The notes beneath the pieces were generated by a model, which saw nothing but the letters and a program-made list of their open reading frames with translations, had not been told where the DNA came from and did not search any database. From NCBI GenBank assembly GCA_024279865.1, contig JAJRRC010000060.1, positions 1 through 64,000 of the forward strand: a DNA stretch of 64,000 nt. Direction: 5' to 3'. Shown one piece after another: positions 24,376 to 33,612 of the stretch (positions are counted from its first letter, which is position 1; every line of letters begins with the position of its first letter). Origin of the DNA: Planctomycetota bacterium. GTDB lineage: Bacteria > Planctomycetota > Phycisphaerae > Phycisphaerales > Phycisphaeraceae. The position numbers and the translations under genes are program-made.

Positions 24376-26667
24376 ATGTGGGCTATCAGACAATCGGGGT
24401 TTTGGCTGGGGCTGCTGATTTTTATCAGTGCTGCCGTTGCGCAGGCGCAAGATAGTTCGCTGACTTTAGAGATCAGTCCCACGCAAGTTGGAGTGGGGGG
24501 GGTGGTGCGTCCGGGGAGCTGGATGCCGTTGCAGATCCGGGTGGACAATACCGCGGGCTCACATCGTCGGGTCCGTTGTCAATGGCTTTTATCAGATATT
24601 GATGGTGATCGGGTGGTGGCTGGCCGTGTGGTGTCTTTGACGGGTGGGCGGGTCCAATCGATCTGGTTGTATGCGATGCCTCCTTTGCAGGTGGATGCGA
24701 AGACGACTTGGCAGGTCCAGATTAAGGATGACAAAACCGGTGCGTTGTTGGCGGCGACTGAGGTGGTGATTCCCCAGCTCATTGAGCCGGACAAGGCGAT
24801 CATTGCGGTGACGGGGGCGGGGGCGTTGGGTTTGGGTCCTTATCAGGAATATCACACGCAGCACGAGCCCATTCGGGTGGTTCGGGGGGTGGGTCCAGAG
24901 CGTTTGCCTGACCGTTGGTATGGGTATCAATCGCTGCATACGTTGGTTTGGACGCCGGACAGTTTGGACCCTTCTTCGCCGGTGGTGTCTTCGCAGACGC
25001 TCAAGGCAGTGTCCCAATGGGTTCATCGCGGCGGACATCTGGTGGTGGTCTTGCCATCGACAGGGGAACTGTGGACAGGTTCACCGCTGGGGGACTTGTT
25101 GCCTGATGTAAAAATTGAAACTTTGACGGACGTATTTGCGCCCTCTGCGTTGGGTTTGTACGTTCAACAGCAGACCCTTGATCTTTGCACCTTGCATCCG
25201 AGGGATGAGGCTTCGGATGTGGCGGTTTTGCTTTGGGATGCCACCGGTGAACATCCGGTGGTGGTGGCGCATCAGGTGGGTTTTGGTCGGGTAACGCTGG
25301 TGGGGATTGATCTCACTGATCGCCGCATTCTTAAGATGCGTTTGCCCAATGGCCCGGGTTTTTGGGGGGCGATCATGCGATGGCGCAGCCCCGCTTATCG
25401 ACCCGATCAAATTCAAGAGCGAGAGAAAAAAGAACAAATTGTGTCAACGTTGGTTCGCACGGAAGTCGAGACGGGCGCGTTTGTGGCCCCTTTGGTTTCA
25501 ATGCGGGGGACATATACGCTGGCGTTGTTGTTGGCGATGATGATTTTTGGTGTTTATTGGCTGGTGGCTGGGCCGGTGGGCTTTTATGCCTTGAAATACA
25601 AGGGCCATCAGCGGCATGCATGGACGGGGTTTGTGCTGGCGATCCTGGTTTTCTCAGGCATTACCTGGGGCGGAGCGTACATGGTGCGTCCGACGAAGAG
25701 CAAGATCGAACATTTCAGCGTGTTGGATATTGATCATTCTGCGGGGTTGGTGAGAGCGTATAGCTGGTTGTCTTTGTTCGTCGCTCGACATGGTGAGGTG
25801 GTCGTGGCGGTGGACCCTGCGGTGAAGAAGAACAATCAGAACACCATGGCGTGTCCGGGGTTGCCTCCATTGCGAAAGCAGTCGGTGTTTCTTGACCCAC
25901 AGACGTACCATTTTAATGCTGCGTCGCCGAGCCAGATCAGTTTTCCTTTTCGCTCTACCGCCAAGCAATTGACCCTTAGTTGGGCCAAGGGCGAAAAAAG
26001 CCAGGAAGCCAAGGGCTATGAATCCTATCGTTTGCCTCGCGGCGAGATCATCCTTCAAAACAATTGGCCCAGTGGCACGTTGGTACATGCTTTGCCTGGC
26101 GCGTTGAAGGATGTGTTGTGGGTGTATTGTCCTGGCAATGGGCAGGAACCCTGGGTTTGGCGTCAGAAAGAACCTTGGCGGCCGGGCATGCCGCTGACCC
26201 TTGGTTTGAGTGCCGCACGCAAGGCCAAGCCTGATCGTCTAATTCGCAAGCCTTCACGTTCAGCCCCGAATGATTGGGGGGGGTATCTTTGGCAGCTGCT
26301 GGGAAACAAGCCGTTGTATCGTCTTGCGGGCAATGAGAATCCTAATTTGCAGGTGGCGAACAATGAAATTCGGTCAGGCACTGAGTTGCTCACGTTTTAC
26401 GATACCTTGCCACCCCCGAAATATTGGGAGCCTTTGTCGATGCTCAGAACCGATGGACCGATCCATTTTATGCGGTCACTGGGCAGGGAACTTGACTGGT
26501 CAGGGATGACTCACTTTAAGCGTTTGATCTTCATCGGCTATCTTGATGAGGCGCCCTTGCCGATTCCAATGACCGTGGATCAAGAAGTGATTCCCAGCGT
26601 CGGTCGCGTGGCAGTCCGATGGATGTATCACTTGAGCGAAAAGCCATCAGCCATCAGCTCTCAGTAA
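24376..26667 (+). CDS. large exported membrane protein, unknown function
   Basis: About 763 residues from ATG 24376, which begins a clean signal peptide ending in AVAQAQ. A beta-rich N-terminal domain and a GATase-like Rossmann segment follow (WVHRGGHLVVVLP near residue 220). Two membrane helices lie near 400-450 (TLALLLAMMIFGVYWLVAGPVGF and the next), then an extracytoplasmic C-terminal half. Upstream in-frame starts exist (TTG 24298, ATG 24325). Similar proteins accompany ABC transporters in planctomycetes, and an ABC ATPase follows 145 bp downstream. The last codons (SAISSQ) are made by a degenerate heptamer repeat. Confidence 0.7.
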   Translation: MWAIRQSGFWLGLLIFISAAVAQAQDSSLTLEISPTQVGVGGVVRPGSWMPLQIRVDNTAGSHRRVRCQWLLSDIDGDRVVAGRVVSLTGGRVQSIWLYAMPPLQVDAKTTWQVQIKDDKTGALLAATEVVIPQLIEPDKAIIAVTGAGALGLGPYQEYHTQHEPIRVVRGVGPERLPDRWYGYQSLHTLVWTPDSLDPSSPVVSSQTLKAVSQWVHRGGHLVVVLPSTGELWTGSPLGDLLPDVKIETLTDVFAPSALGLYVQQQTLDLCTLHPRDEASDVAVLLWDATGEHPVVVAHQVGFGRVTLVGIDLTDRRILKMRLPNGPGFWGAIMRWRSPAYRPDQIQEREKKEQIVSTLVRTEVETGAFVAPLVSMRGTYTLALLLAMMIFGVYWLVAGPVGFYALKYKGHQRHAWTGFVLAILVFSGITWGGAYMVRPTKSKIEHFSVLDIDHSAGLVRAYSWLSLFVARHGEVVVAVDPAVKKNNQNTMACPGLPPLRKQSVFLDPQTYHFNAASPSQISFPFRSTAKQLTLSWAKGEKSQEAKGYESYRLPRGEIILQNNWPSGTLVHALPGALKDVLWVYCPGNGQEPWVWRQKEPWRPGMPLTLGLSAARKAKPDRLIRKPSRSAPNDWGGYLWQLLGNKPLYRLAGNENPNLQVANNEIRSGTELLTFYDTLPPPKYWEPLSMLRTDGPIHFMRSLGRELDWSGMTHFKRLIFIGYLDEAPLPIPMTVDQEVIPSVGRVAVRWMYHLSEKPSAISSQ
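26642..26667. repeat. degenerate heptamer repeat forming a C-terminus
   Basis: AGCCATCAGCCATCAGCTCT followed by CAGTAAG reads on the other strand as CTGATGG-type heptamers. It encodes SAISSQ and the TAA stop of the upstream gene. Confidence 0.5.
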
Positions 26668-26766
26668 GAAGGGGAGTCCCAGAGAAGATTCAATCTTTCA
26701 AATTCGAGTAACATTTAACAAACAACGGGATCACCATTCCAAGCTATCAACGTCTATTCTTCTCTT

Positions 26767-26808
26767 GCTGATAACTGATAACTGATAGCTGACAACTGAT
26801 AGCTAATA
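26767..26808. repeat. heptamer repeat array, six units
   Basis: GCTGATA ACTGATA ACTGATA GCTGACA ACTGATA GCTAATA: six exact 7-base units ending 4 nt before the start codon of the ABC ATPase. The clearest array in the window. Confidence 0.85.
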
Positions 26809-26812
26809 ATTT

Positions 26813-27748
26813 ATGGCAATGATTCAAACCATTAATCTGACCAAACGCTACGGCGACCTCATTGCGCTGTCGAACTTGAACCTGACCATCGAACAAGGTG
26901 ACTGCTTTGGGTTCATCGGGCCAAACGGGGCCGGTAAAACCACCACCATTAAAATTCTGGCGACCTTACTTAAACCCACTTGGGGGGAAGCCCGCATCGA
27001 CGGCCTCTCCGTCGGCCCGGTCAGCGCCAGGCACGTCCGCCGAATCATCGGCTATGTCCCTGATTATTTCGGCTCATACGAAGATATGGTCGTGCAGGAA
27101 TACCTCGAGTTCTTCGCAGCGGCCTACGATATCCATGCAGAAAAACGCAAACAGGTCATCGGCGATGTGCTGGACCTCACGGACCTGGGCTACAAAATTG
27201 ATGCAGAAGTCAACTCCCTCTCCCGAGGCATGCAGCAACGACTCAGCGTGGCGCGGGTCCTACTGCATGACCCCAAAGTTCTGCTCCTTGATGAACCGGC
27301 ATCGGGGCTCGACCCCCGCGCTCGCATTGAAATGCGAGAACTGCTCAAAGAACTTCACCGCATGGGCAAAACCATCCTCATCAGCTCGCACATCCTGCTG
27401 GAGTTGGCAGACCTCTGCGACAAAGTCGGTATCATCGAGCAAGGCGATTTGAAATACACCGGGACGGTCGAAGATATTCTCAAAAAAGCCCGCGTCGGCC
27501 GCATCGTCCATGTCGGGGTCAAAGACCGACTCTCTGAAGCCATCCGAATCATCGAAACAACCCATGGCGTGACCGAAGTCGAATCCGAAAATGGACAATT
27601 ACGCGTTTCGCTGGACATCGAGACAGGCGATGTGTCACGGGTCGCCCATCGCCTGATGAGCAGCGGCCTGCACCTGACAAGACTCGAAGAAGAAAAAGTC
27701 AATCTCGAAACCGCCTTTATGCGATTGACCAAAGGATTGGTCCAGTAA
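26813..27748 (+). CDS. ABC transporter ATP-binding protein
   Basis: Cytoplasmic ATPase of an ABC-2-type exporter, 311 residues. Walker A is GPNGAGKTTT (about 36-45), the Q-loop region is GYVPDYFGSYEDM, the signature is a variant NSLSRGMQQR, Walker B is VLLLDEPASGLD and the switch histidine lies in ISSHIL. The extra C-terminal ~90 residues are typical of CcmA/NatA-like proteins. No permease gene is adjacent; the preceding large membrane protein may be the partner, which is speculative. The start follows directly on a heptamer array. Confidence 0.88.
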   Translation: MAMIQTINLTKRYGDLIALSNLNLTIEQGDCFGFIGPNGAGKTTTIKILATLLKPTWGEARIDGLSVGPVSARHVRRIIGYVPDYFGSYEDMVVQEYLEFFAAAYDIHAEKRKQVIGDVLDLTDLGYKIDAEVNSLSRGMQQRLSVARVLLHDPKVLLLDEPASGLDPRARIEMRELLKELHRMGKTILISSHILLELADLCDKVGIIEQGDLKYTGTVEDILKKARVGRIVHVGVKDRLSEAIRIIETTHGVTEVESENGQLRVSLDIETGDVSRVAHRLMSSGLHLTRLEEEKVNLETAFMRLTKGLVQ

Positions 27749-27779
27749 CACGATCAAACCTGTCATGAAAGTTATTTGA

Positions 27780-28235
27780 ATGTTTGAACTCTATATCCAA
27801 ATTGGAATACCCATTGTCTTGCTACTGATCGGCCTGGGGATCGGCGGCCGCAACGAACGTCGCCATTTCCAAGCCATCAAAAAACGCCAAGCCCAACTCG
27901 CTCATATCCGTATCTCCAACCTCAAAACCATCCCAGACACCGTTCAAAACCCACGATTGGTCATGGGACAGGTTGTCATTGCCTCGGATTACTTCAAAAC
28001 CCTGGCAACCTCACTGAGAAATCTGTTCGGCGGGGAAATGATCCAAGCCCAACGCCTCCTCACCCGAGCCCGCTCTGAAGCGTTACTCCGATTGGTCGAA
28101 CAGGCCAACGAACGGGGGCTCAATGAGGTCTATAATGTGAGGTTTGTCTTTTGCAATATCTCCCAATTACGGGGAAAAGCCGGGGCCATGCAGGTCGAAA
28201 TGATGGCCTATGGCACGGCCGTGGCGAGATACTGA
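27780..28235 (+). CDS. membrane-anchored YbjQ-family protein
   Basis: 151 residues. An N-terminal membrane helix (IGIPIVLLLIGLGIGG) and a basic linker lead into a YbjQ-like domain (VMGQVVIASDYFKTLATSLRN, then LTRARSEALLRLVEQANERG, EVYNVRF). A paralogue of the soluble member at 6839. It is 31 bp after the ABC ATPase gene, so probably in the same operon. Function unknown. Confidence 0.75.
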   Translation: MFELYIQIGIPIVLLLIGLGIGGRNERRHFQAIKKRQAQLAHIRISNLKTIPDTVQNPRLVMGQVVIASDYFKTLATSLRNLFGGEMIQAQRLLTRARSEALLRLVEQANERGLNEVYNVRFVFCNISQLRGKAGAMQVEMMAYGTAVARY

Positions 28236-28270
28236 CCCATTGGACTTTTGATTCCCACCCCCCGGTCCCT

Positions 28271-28276
28271 TATCAT
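28271..28276 (+). promoter_or_regulatory. -10 hexamer for leaderless start
   Basis: TATCAT exactly 6 nt before ATG 28283, with TTTGAT 18 bp further upstream as a possible -35 box. No Shine-Dalgarno sequence. Confidence 0.4.
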
Positions 28277-28282
28277 GCCCCG

Positions 28283-28828
28283 ATGGCGATCGCAGACCAA
28301 GATATCGTGATGATTAAAACCAAGCCGATGACACGGGCCGAGTCTCTGTACTTACCCGAAGTATTCAAAGGACTTGGAACCACGCTGAAACATTTGGTGG
28401 GAACCATCGGCAACGGCAAACGCAGCAAAACCATGCAATACCCCGAAGAACGTCGCGAAGACATCCCCGTCGAAGAAGGCGGAATCAATCGAGGCAACTT
28501 CCGAGGCGTGCATCGGCTCAACCGCGACGACCAAGGTCGCGTCCGCTGCGTTGCTTGCTTCATGTGCGCGACTGCTTGCCCTGCCAACTGTATCCACATC
28601 GTCGGTGAAGAATCCCCCTGGGACGACCGCGAGAAATATCCCGCCCAGTTCGACCTCGACGAACTCCGCTGCATCTACTGTGGCATGTGCGAAGAAGCCT
28701 GTCCCGTCGATGCCATTGAACTAACCCCGGTCTATAGCTTGGTGGGTCTATCTCGCCAGTCGATGATTTTCGATAAGAGCAAATTGCTCTCTATCTACGA
28801 CGAAACCATCGAAGACAAACCGATGTAG
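28283..28828 (+). CDS. nuoI: NADH-quinone oxidoreductase subunit I-type 2[4Fe-4S] protein
   Basis: Ferredoxin-like subunit of complex I that carries clusters N6a and N6b between the peripheral arm and quinone. Two perfect cluster motifs are present: CVACFMCATACP and CIYCGMCEEACP, separated by about 38 residues. The N-terminal region has the family's LYLPEVFKGLGTTLKHL. About 181 residues. No other nuo gene is in the window, so it is detached from the usual operon here. The start at 28283 is set by a leaderless-type -10 hexamer. Confidence 0.88.
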   Translation: MAIADQDIVMIKTKPMTRAESLYLPEVFKGLGTTLKHLVGTIGNGKRSKTMQYPEERREDIPVEEGGINRGNFRGVHRLNRDDQGRVRCVACFMCATACPANCIHIVGEESPWDDREKYPAQFDLDELRCIYCGMCEEACPVDAIELTPVYSLVGLSRQSMIFDKSKLLSIYDETIEDKPM

Positions 28829-28861
28829 CCGTCGAATTCGTTTGATTTGAATGACATTAAA

Positions 28862-28903
28862 AAATAGCCGTGAGCGTGTTGGCTCACGGCTATTTGTATT
28901 TTT
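28862..28903. terminator. bidirectional intrinsic terminator
   Basis: A perfect 14-bp stem (AAATAGCCGTGAGC with GCTCACGGCTATTT) has a 6-nt loop. A T-run follows on the plus strand and a matching A-run precedes, so it can stop both nuoI and the convergent reductase gene. Confidence 0.88.
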
Positions 28904-28932
28904 AAAAACATGAATAGGAAACGATTCTGAAC

Positions 28933-28966
28933 TAGCCGCACGCTGTAAGCGTGCGCGCCGGGGGGC
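28933..28966. repeat. REP-like palindrome
   Basis: TAGCCGCACGCT GTA AGCGTGCGCG followed by CCGGGGGGCG, with a 7-bp stem. It forms an inverted pair with the copy at 29001. Confidence 0.75.
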
Positions 28967-29000
28967 GTCCGAAGAAGAGCGTTTGATTTGCGTTCAACCA

Positions 29001-29029
29001 GACGCGCAAGCAAGTATGCTTGCGGCTAA
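29001..29029. repeat. REP-like palindrome, inverted partner
   Basis: GACGCGCAAGCA AGTA TGCTTGCG followed by GCTAA, with an 8-bp stem, in the opposite orientation to the copy about 60 bp upstream. Confidence 0.75.
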
Positions 29030-29068
29030 TTTGTTTGCCATTCATAAAATGACACGCAGTAAATCCCG

Positions 29069-31003
29069 CTAGTGCAAAATATCACACGCTGCGTCATGTA
29101 CATACGGCGCAGGACGGGTTTTGACCATGAGTGGTGCGGTCTTCTCATTGGCGTGCAGCATGGCGATCAAAGCGTTCATGCCGATGCGACGATGAAACGC
29201 GCCCATGGTTTCGGAGGTATCCTGGCGGTTTGCTTTGTAGTAGTCAAACAGTTCGCCGATGAGCATGGGCATGTCGTCAGCCATGACCTGGGCGAGATAC
29301 CATTTTTCACCATCACTGATGAATTGACCTTGGGTGGAGGCATCTTCGCTACCGCCGAGTTTGATGGCATAGCGATGGGGACCTTGACCGATGAGGCCGA
29401 TGGTTTTGGTGGCGGGTCGGAAGCACTGGCGTTCACAGCCGGTGATGCCGATGGATTCGGTCATGTCCCCGTAGCCCAGTTCGTCGAGTTGGTCCAACAG
29501 GGTCGGTTCATATTGTTCTGAGTCTGCTGTGGCAAGGCGACAGGTGGGCAAGCCCACACACGCACCGGACAGGATTCGCAGGGTGGAGTAGGCTTTGCCG
29601 TGGCGTTTGCCGTGGCCGTAGCTTGCGAGGTGGGCGGTGAAGTTTTCTTTGGCATCTTCGGAGATGTTGATAAACAAGAGGTCTTGATTGGGGGTGATCA
29701 TGACTTCGGTGTTGGGGAATTTTTCAAGGGTTTGAATGGTCATGTCCTTGAGGTTGCCATGTTGGGCGTTGGCGAGTCGGCCGTTTTCGATATACGCGCC
29801 GTAGGCCCATTGGTTGTTGGAAGGTTGTTTTTGCCAACCGTGGTGGAGCATGCGGGGGCCTGGGTTAAAGTCGGCGATAGGGGGAGCAAAGTCCACGCCT
29901 CGTTTTTTAATTTCTTGTCCGAGCCAGTCGATACCTTGTGCTTGGACGACGTATTTGAGTCGAGCCCAGTGTCGGTTTTTTCGGTCGCCGTATTCTTGTT
30001 GGACCTGCATGATGGCATCGACGCCCGCGAGGACGTTTTCTTTGGAGAATACACCCAGTGGCAGGGCGAGTCCTGCAAAGGTAGGCTTGCCGAATTTTTC
30101 ACCTTGTCCGCCGCCAGCATAGAGCATGAAGTTGTTGACTTGACCGTTTTCGATGACGGGGGCGATGCCGACATCATTGGTTCTCATTTCGACGCAGTTG
30201 TCGTTGATCCATAGGCCGGTCTGTTCATTTTGGTGGACAGCACCGATACCGATTTTGAATTTACGGTTGAGTAGTTGGGGGCCGTAGTTGAAATGTTCGA
30301 CGGGTGTTTGAAGTTCATTGGTGTCGATTTCAAAGATTTTGATATGTGATTCCACCGGCAAGCGGAAGTAGTCTGCGAACTGATGGCACATGGCCACGCC
30401 GTCAAAGACGGTGGAGAATTTTGAGAGTGGGCATCCCATGACATTGCGAGCGTTGTCGCCGCAGCCGTTGAGGGTGTAGAAGCCTGTCAGAGCAATGTCG
30501 TGGACGAGGTTGATCAGGTTTTTTTTATTGACCCAGTGGAATTGGATATTTTGCCGGGTGGTGAGTCGCATGGACGCGATGCCATCGGGGCTGACGGTGT
30601 ATTTGTTGGAAAGATCTTCGAGGATATTCCATTGTTTGAGGTTGAATGAACCACCGCCTGGGGCGCTGAGACGGATGAGGTATCTCCAGTCTTTTTCGCG
30701 GCCGGTCTTGGCGCGGTTGTACTCAAGGTAGATGCCGTGACACTTGGCGATCTGCTCGGTGGCTTCGATGATGTCCTCGGTGGAGTTATCTCGAAGGTGT
30801 TCGGCAAGCTGGCCTTGAAGGCCATTAGAATCCCGCTTGAACTGTTCGACAGCATTGATCTGATCTTCAGGTGTTTGCAGCAATGGTTGGGGAGTGGTTG
30901 GTTTCAAAGGTAGCCCTTTCTTTTGGTGAGTTACAAAGTAGTCCAATATGGTAGGAACAGACAGGCATTTAAGCCAATGGGTAGGTGCGCTGGGCATTTT
31001 CAT
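29069..31003 (-). CDS. sirohaem-[4Fe-4S] sulfite/nitrite reductase
   Basis: Assimilatory six-electron reductase haemoprotein, about 644 residues. It shows the duplicated ferrite-reductase fold and the cluster/sirohaem ligands as C-x5-C (GACVGLPTCRLA) and C-x3-C (ITGCERQCFRP). The substrate-binding region has SMRLTTRQNIQFHW. Overall features are closest to the CysI-type sulfite reductase subunit, although nitrite reductase cannot be excluded. No flavoprotein subunit (CysJ) is adjacent. The start is uncertain: I use ATG 31003, while TTG 31042 has an AGGAGA 14 nt upstream. Confidence 0.85.
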   Translation of the reverse strand: MKMPSAPTHWLKCLSVPTILDYFVTHQKKGLPLKPTTPQPLLQTPEDQINAVEQFKRDSNGLQGQLAEHLRDNSTEDIIEATEQIAKCHGIYLEYNRAKTGREKDWRYLIRLSAPGGGSFNLKQWNILEDLSNKYTVSPDGIASMRLTTRQNIQFHWVNKKNLINLVHDIALTGFYTLNGCGDNARNVMGCPLSKFSTVFDGVAMCHQFADYFRLPVESHIKIFEIDTNELQTPVEHFNYGPQLLNRKFKIGIGAVHQNEQTGLWINDNCVEMRTNDVGIAPVIENGQVNNFMLYAGGGQGEKFGKPTFAGLALPLGVFSKENVLAGVDAIMQVQQEYGDRKNRHWARLKYVVQAQGIDWLGQEIKKRGVDFAPPIADFNPGPRMLHHGWQKQPSNNQWAYGAYIENGRLANAQHGNLKDMTIQTLEKFPNTEVMITPNQDLLFINISEDAKENFTAHLASYGHGKRHGKAYSTLRILSGACVGLPTCRLATADSEQYEPTLLDQLDELGYGDMTESIGITGCERQCFRPATKTIGLIGQGPHRYAIKLGGSEDASTQGQFISDGEKWYLAQVMADDMPMLIGELFDYYKANRQDTSETMGAFHRRIGMNALIAMLHANEKTAPLMVKTRPAPYVHDAACDILH

Positions 31004-31141
31004 TTGTATGGGAGGATATTTTTGGCCGTGAAATGTATCCAATTGCTGCGAAATGATCTCCTCTGAGATTGATTGGGCAGGTGCTTTAGCCGATATGCAA
31101 GAGTACAGGCCCTTGCCCCAATTGCATTCGGAGCTATTTTT

Positions 31142-32164
31142 ATGGTGGAAATCGATCTTTCGAAGTTGACCCCCAATGTGGCTGAAGTGTTGCGTTTACG
31201 TGGCACGAACTTGCCTCCGTTGATCTGGTCAGACCATGCACTTCCTCAGGCCAATGCTTTATTGGAAGAATTGCCCGATGATAAGTTGTTTTCTACGCCA
31301 CAAGTTACAGACGCTGGCCTGGCGACAGGCGTGCGGGCCTTGTTGTATTTGCGAAGTGGTTGGTCTGCTGAAGCGTTGATGTATGCGATGATGGCATCGG
31401 AGGATTTACGTGAATATATCTGTGGCATGGGTGAACGGGGCCTGGGTCATGCGGATCGCGCTAAAAATCATTTTCAAAAAATTATCGACCATGACGTATT
31501 TGGGGTTTTGTCGAAATTGACCCAAGGCTTACTCAAAAATAGCATGGACAAGCGTTTGACCCGTTTGGCGGGGATTTTGGAAGTGCATGGCAACTGGGAG
31601 CCTTATGCTTTTATCGATGTTTTTGAAGAAGCACGCACCGGCCAGATGAGTAGTGCCTCGGAACACACCGTGCGTGTGATTCAAAGCACGGAATTTAATT
31701 TACTGTTCTTGCACAGCTATCAACAGCTCATGAAGGTGGATGCGAAGAAGGTGGAGGAAGAACAGGCTGAGAGACATGCTGCGCCCCGCAAGCGGATCTC
31801 TTCGAAAAAACATCGGCCTCCATCCTCACCTACGCCATCACGATCTGCACCAGCCTCCAAAGAACCGCCGCCAGCTCCCAAGCCCGTGTCCAAGGACGTT
31901 CGGGTGGGCTGTCCCAAATGTAAAAACCTAAAGATCTATCCCGCCTCCCAACGGGGCGAAAAAACCCGTTGCGAAAAGTGCCAAGTGGTCTTTGCCATCC
32001 CAGGCGGCAAAACCGCAGCATCCACAGGACCTTCGACTTCTGTTCGCGTGGCCTGTCCCAAATGTCGCATGGCCGGGAGCTATCCCGTGTCCAAGCGAGG
32101 CTGTAAAGTGCAATGCGCCAAGTGCAGCGCCCACTTTAATATCCCCAAACGATCCGCAGCTTAG
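31142..32164 (+). CDS. protein with two C-terminal MJ0042-like zinc ribbons
   Basis: 340 residues. An N-terminal helical domain of about 200 residues with no recognised family is followed by a Lys/Pro/Ser-rich linker (residues ~205-245). Two zinc ribbons of four cysteines follow: GCPKCKNLKIYP...CEKCQVVFAIP and ACPKCRMAGSYP...CAKCSAHFNIP. Such ribbons are common at the N-termini of planctomycete proteins; here they are C-terminal and doubled. Function unknown. The start at ATG 31142 gives VEIDLSKLTPNV. Confidence 0.65.
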   Translation: MVEIDLSKLTPNVAEVLRLRGTNLPPLIWSDHALPQANALLEELPDDKLFSTPQVTDAGLATGVRALLYLRSGWSAEALMYAMMASEDLREYICGMGERGLGHADRAKNHFQKIIDHDVFGVLSKLTQGLLKNSMDKRLTRLAGILEVHGNWEPYAFIDVFEEARTGQMSSASEHTVRVIQSTEFNLLFLHSYQQLMKVDAKKVEEEQAERHAAPRKRISSKKHRPPSSPTPSRSAPASKEPPPAPKPVSKDVRVGCPKCKNLKIYPASQRGEKTRCEKCQVVFAIPGGKTAASTGPSTSVRVACPKCRMAGSYPVSKRGCKVQCAKCSAHFNIPKRSAA

Positions 32165-32218
32165 AGCATGTGGCATCAATATTTGCCGTCTTTGATCGGA
32201 ATTTTTTGTTTGAAAAAC

Positions 32219-32247
32219 AGCCGCACGCTAACAGCGTACGCGGGGAC
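32219..32247. repeat. REP-like palindrome, diverged
   Basis: AGCCGCACGCT AAC AGCGTACGCG: a stem with one mismatch relative to the other copies. Confidence 0.7.
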
Positions 32248-32270
32248 GCGTCTGGGGGCGGCAAATAATA

Positions 32271-32319
32271 ACGCAACGGGCTTAGAGCGTGTGATGCACA
32301 CGATCTAAGCCCGTTGCGT
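32271..32319. terminator. long hairpin between convergent genes
   Basis: A perfect 16-bp outer stem (ACGCAACGGGCTTAGA with TCTAAGCCCGTTGCGT) encloses an inner CGTGTG/CACACG stem. It lies exactly at the 3' end of the rhomboid gene and faces the end of the zinc-ribbon gene. There is no T-run, so termination is probable but not certain. Confidence 0.6.
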
Positions 32320-33425
32320 CAGAGAAATTCATCAGCAGGGTCTTGAGGCTGTTCGAGCTCAATGAACAATTGACGTACGAGCGTTTGTTGGGCGGCATCT
32401 TCGAGTTGCTGCTGTGCAGCGAGTAACAATTCACGCGCCCGCTGACGGCGAGGCAAGTACCGGGTGTAAATTAAACCCAAAAGCAATTGCACCTGTGACG
32501 TGGCATGGTGCGAACCAAAACGATCCAGATAAAGCTCATACGCACGGGCAGCGATGCTGTAACGGCCGTCAGCCATCAGCTGATTGGCAATGTCCAGTTG
32601 CTGGGGTTCTGTTAAAACCTGTGAAGGGTCCACCGCCAGCAAGTCCGCATAGACCTCGGCGGCTCGGGGTAAATTTTTCTGCTGTAGTAAGGCCAGTGTT
32701 TGTTGGCGAAGTGGAGCCCCCGGCGAAACGGTGTGGACAGGCTCCGGTTCAGTGCCAACGGCCATTCGCCTCCGACGCTGTTGGTACATCCCCATCAGGT
32801 CATAAGGTTCATGCACCAAAAGACGTGATCCCAGTAGCCCTCCAGCAATGAAAATTCCAAAGGCATAGCCACTGAGATGCGCAAGGTAGGCAGAGCCAGT
32901 TCCTTCACTGAATAGTTGCATGAACAGGTTCTGGAAGATTTGAATTCCGATGACGATCATGCTGGCGATTTCAAAAAATCCAAAAATGATCAGCCAATAA
33001 AAAAGGGTGATTCGGGTATTGGGAAAGAGCACCAAAAAAGCGCCCGTGACGGCTGCGACCGATCCGCTGGCTCCCAAGACAGGGGCGGTTTCACCTAAAC
33101 TGTGGCCGATGCCCGCCACCACGCCGCCGCCGAGATAGAACAGCAAATAGCCGATTTTACCGAGTCGGTCTTCGACGTTGTTGCCGAAGGCCCATAGAAA
33201 AATCATGTTGCCCAGCAAGTGGGTCAAATCTTGGTGTAAAAATTGATAACTCAAAAACTGAGAAAGACGTGGCGCGAGCGGATTAAGCATCATCGCTCCA
33301 AACTGCGGATGGGATCGCATCTGCAGGCTCAGGAGAAAGACAATGACATTGATGGCGATCAGACTGCCATTGATCCATGGCAACTGGCGGAGTTGGCGGT
33401 CTGTTCGAATCGGCAAAAGAAGCAT
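32319..33425 (-). CDS. rhomboid-family intramembrane protease with C-terminal helical repeats
   Basis: 368 residues. The first ~210 are a six-helix rhomboid core: HLLGNMIFLWAFGNNVED after helix 2, the catalytic serine in GASGSVAAVTG and the catalytic histidine in AHLSGYAFG. The last ~140 residues are helical and TPR-like (RAAEVYADLLAVDPSQ, AARAYELYLDRFG), a cytoplasmic extension absent from minimal rhomboids that may bind partners or substrates. It cleaves membrane proteins within the bilayer; its target is unknown. Confidence 0.85.
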   Translation of the reverse strand: MLLLPIRTDRQLRQLPWINGSLIAINVIVFLLSLQMRSHPQFGAMMLNPLAPRLSQFLSYQFLHQDLTHLLGNMIFLWAFGNNVEDRLGKIGYLLFYLGGGVVAGIGHSLGETAPVLGASGSVAAVTGAFLVLFPNTRITLFYWLIIFGFFEIASMIVIGIQIFQNLFMQLFSEGTGSAYLAHLSGYAFGIFIAGGLLGSRLLVHEPYDLMGMYQQRRRRMAVGTEPEPVHTVSPGAPLRQQTLALLQQKNLPRAAEVYADLLAVDPSQVLTEPQQLDIANQLMADGRYSIAARAYELYLDRFGSHHATSQVQLLLGLIYTRYLPRRQRARELLLAAQQQLEDAAQQTLVRQLFIELEQPQDPADEFL

Positions 33426-33612
33426 AAGGAAAAGCTTGTTTCAAGTGATGGATTGTCAGCTATCATACCCATTCCGAAAAAAGCTCGTGCGCAGGGTGGT
33501 GTGCGGAGATTGCATGGACAACGATGGGATAAAATTTTCAATGCGTTAGAAATAGATGCCAAGCGTCTGCGTTGTCAGCCAGAGAAGACAATTTAGAATA
33601 AGGTTCGATTTT

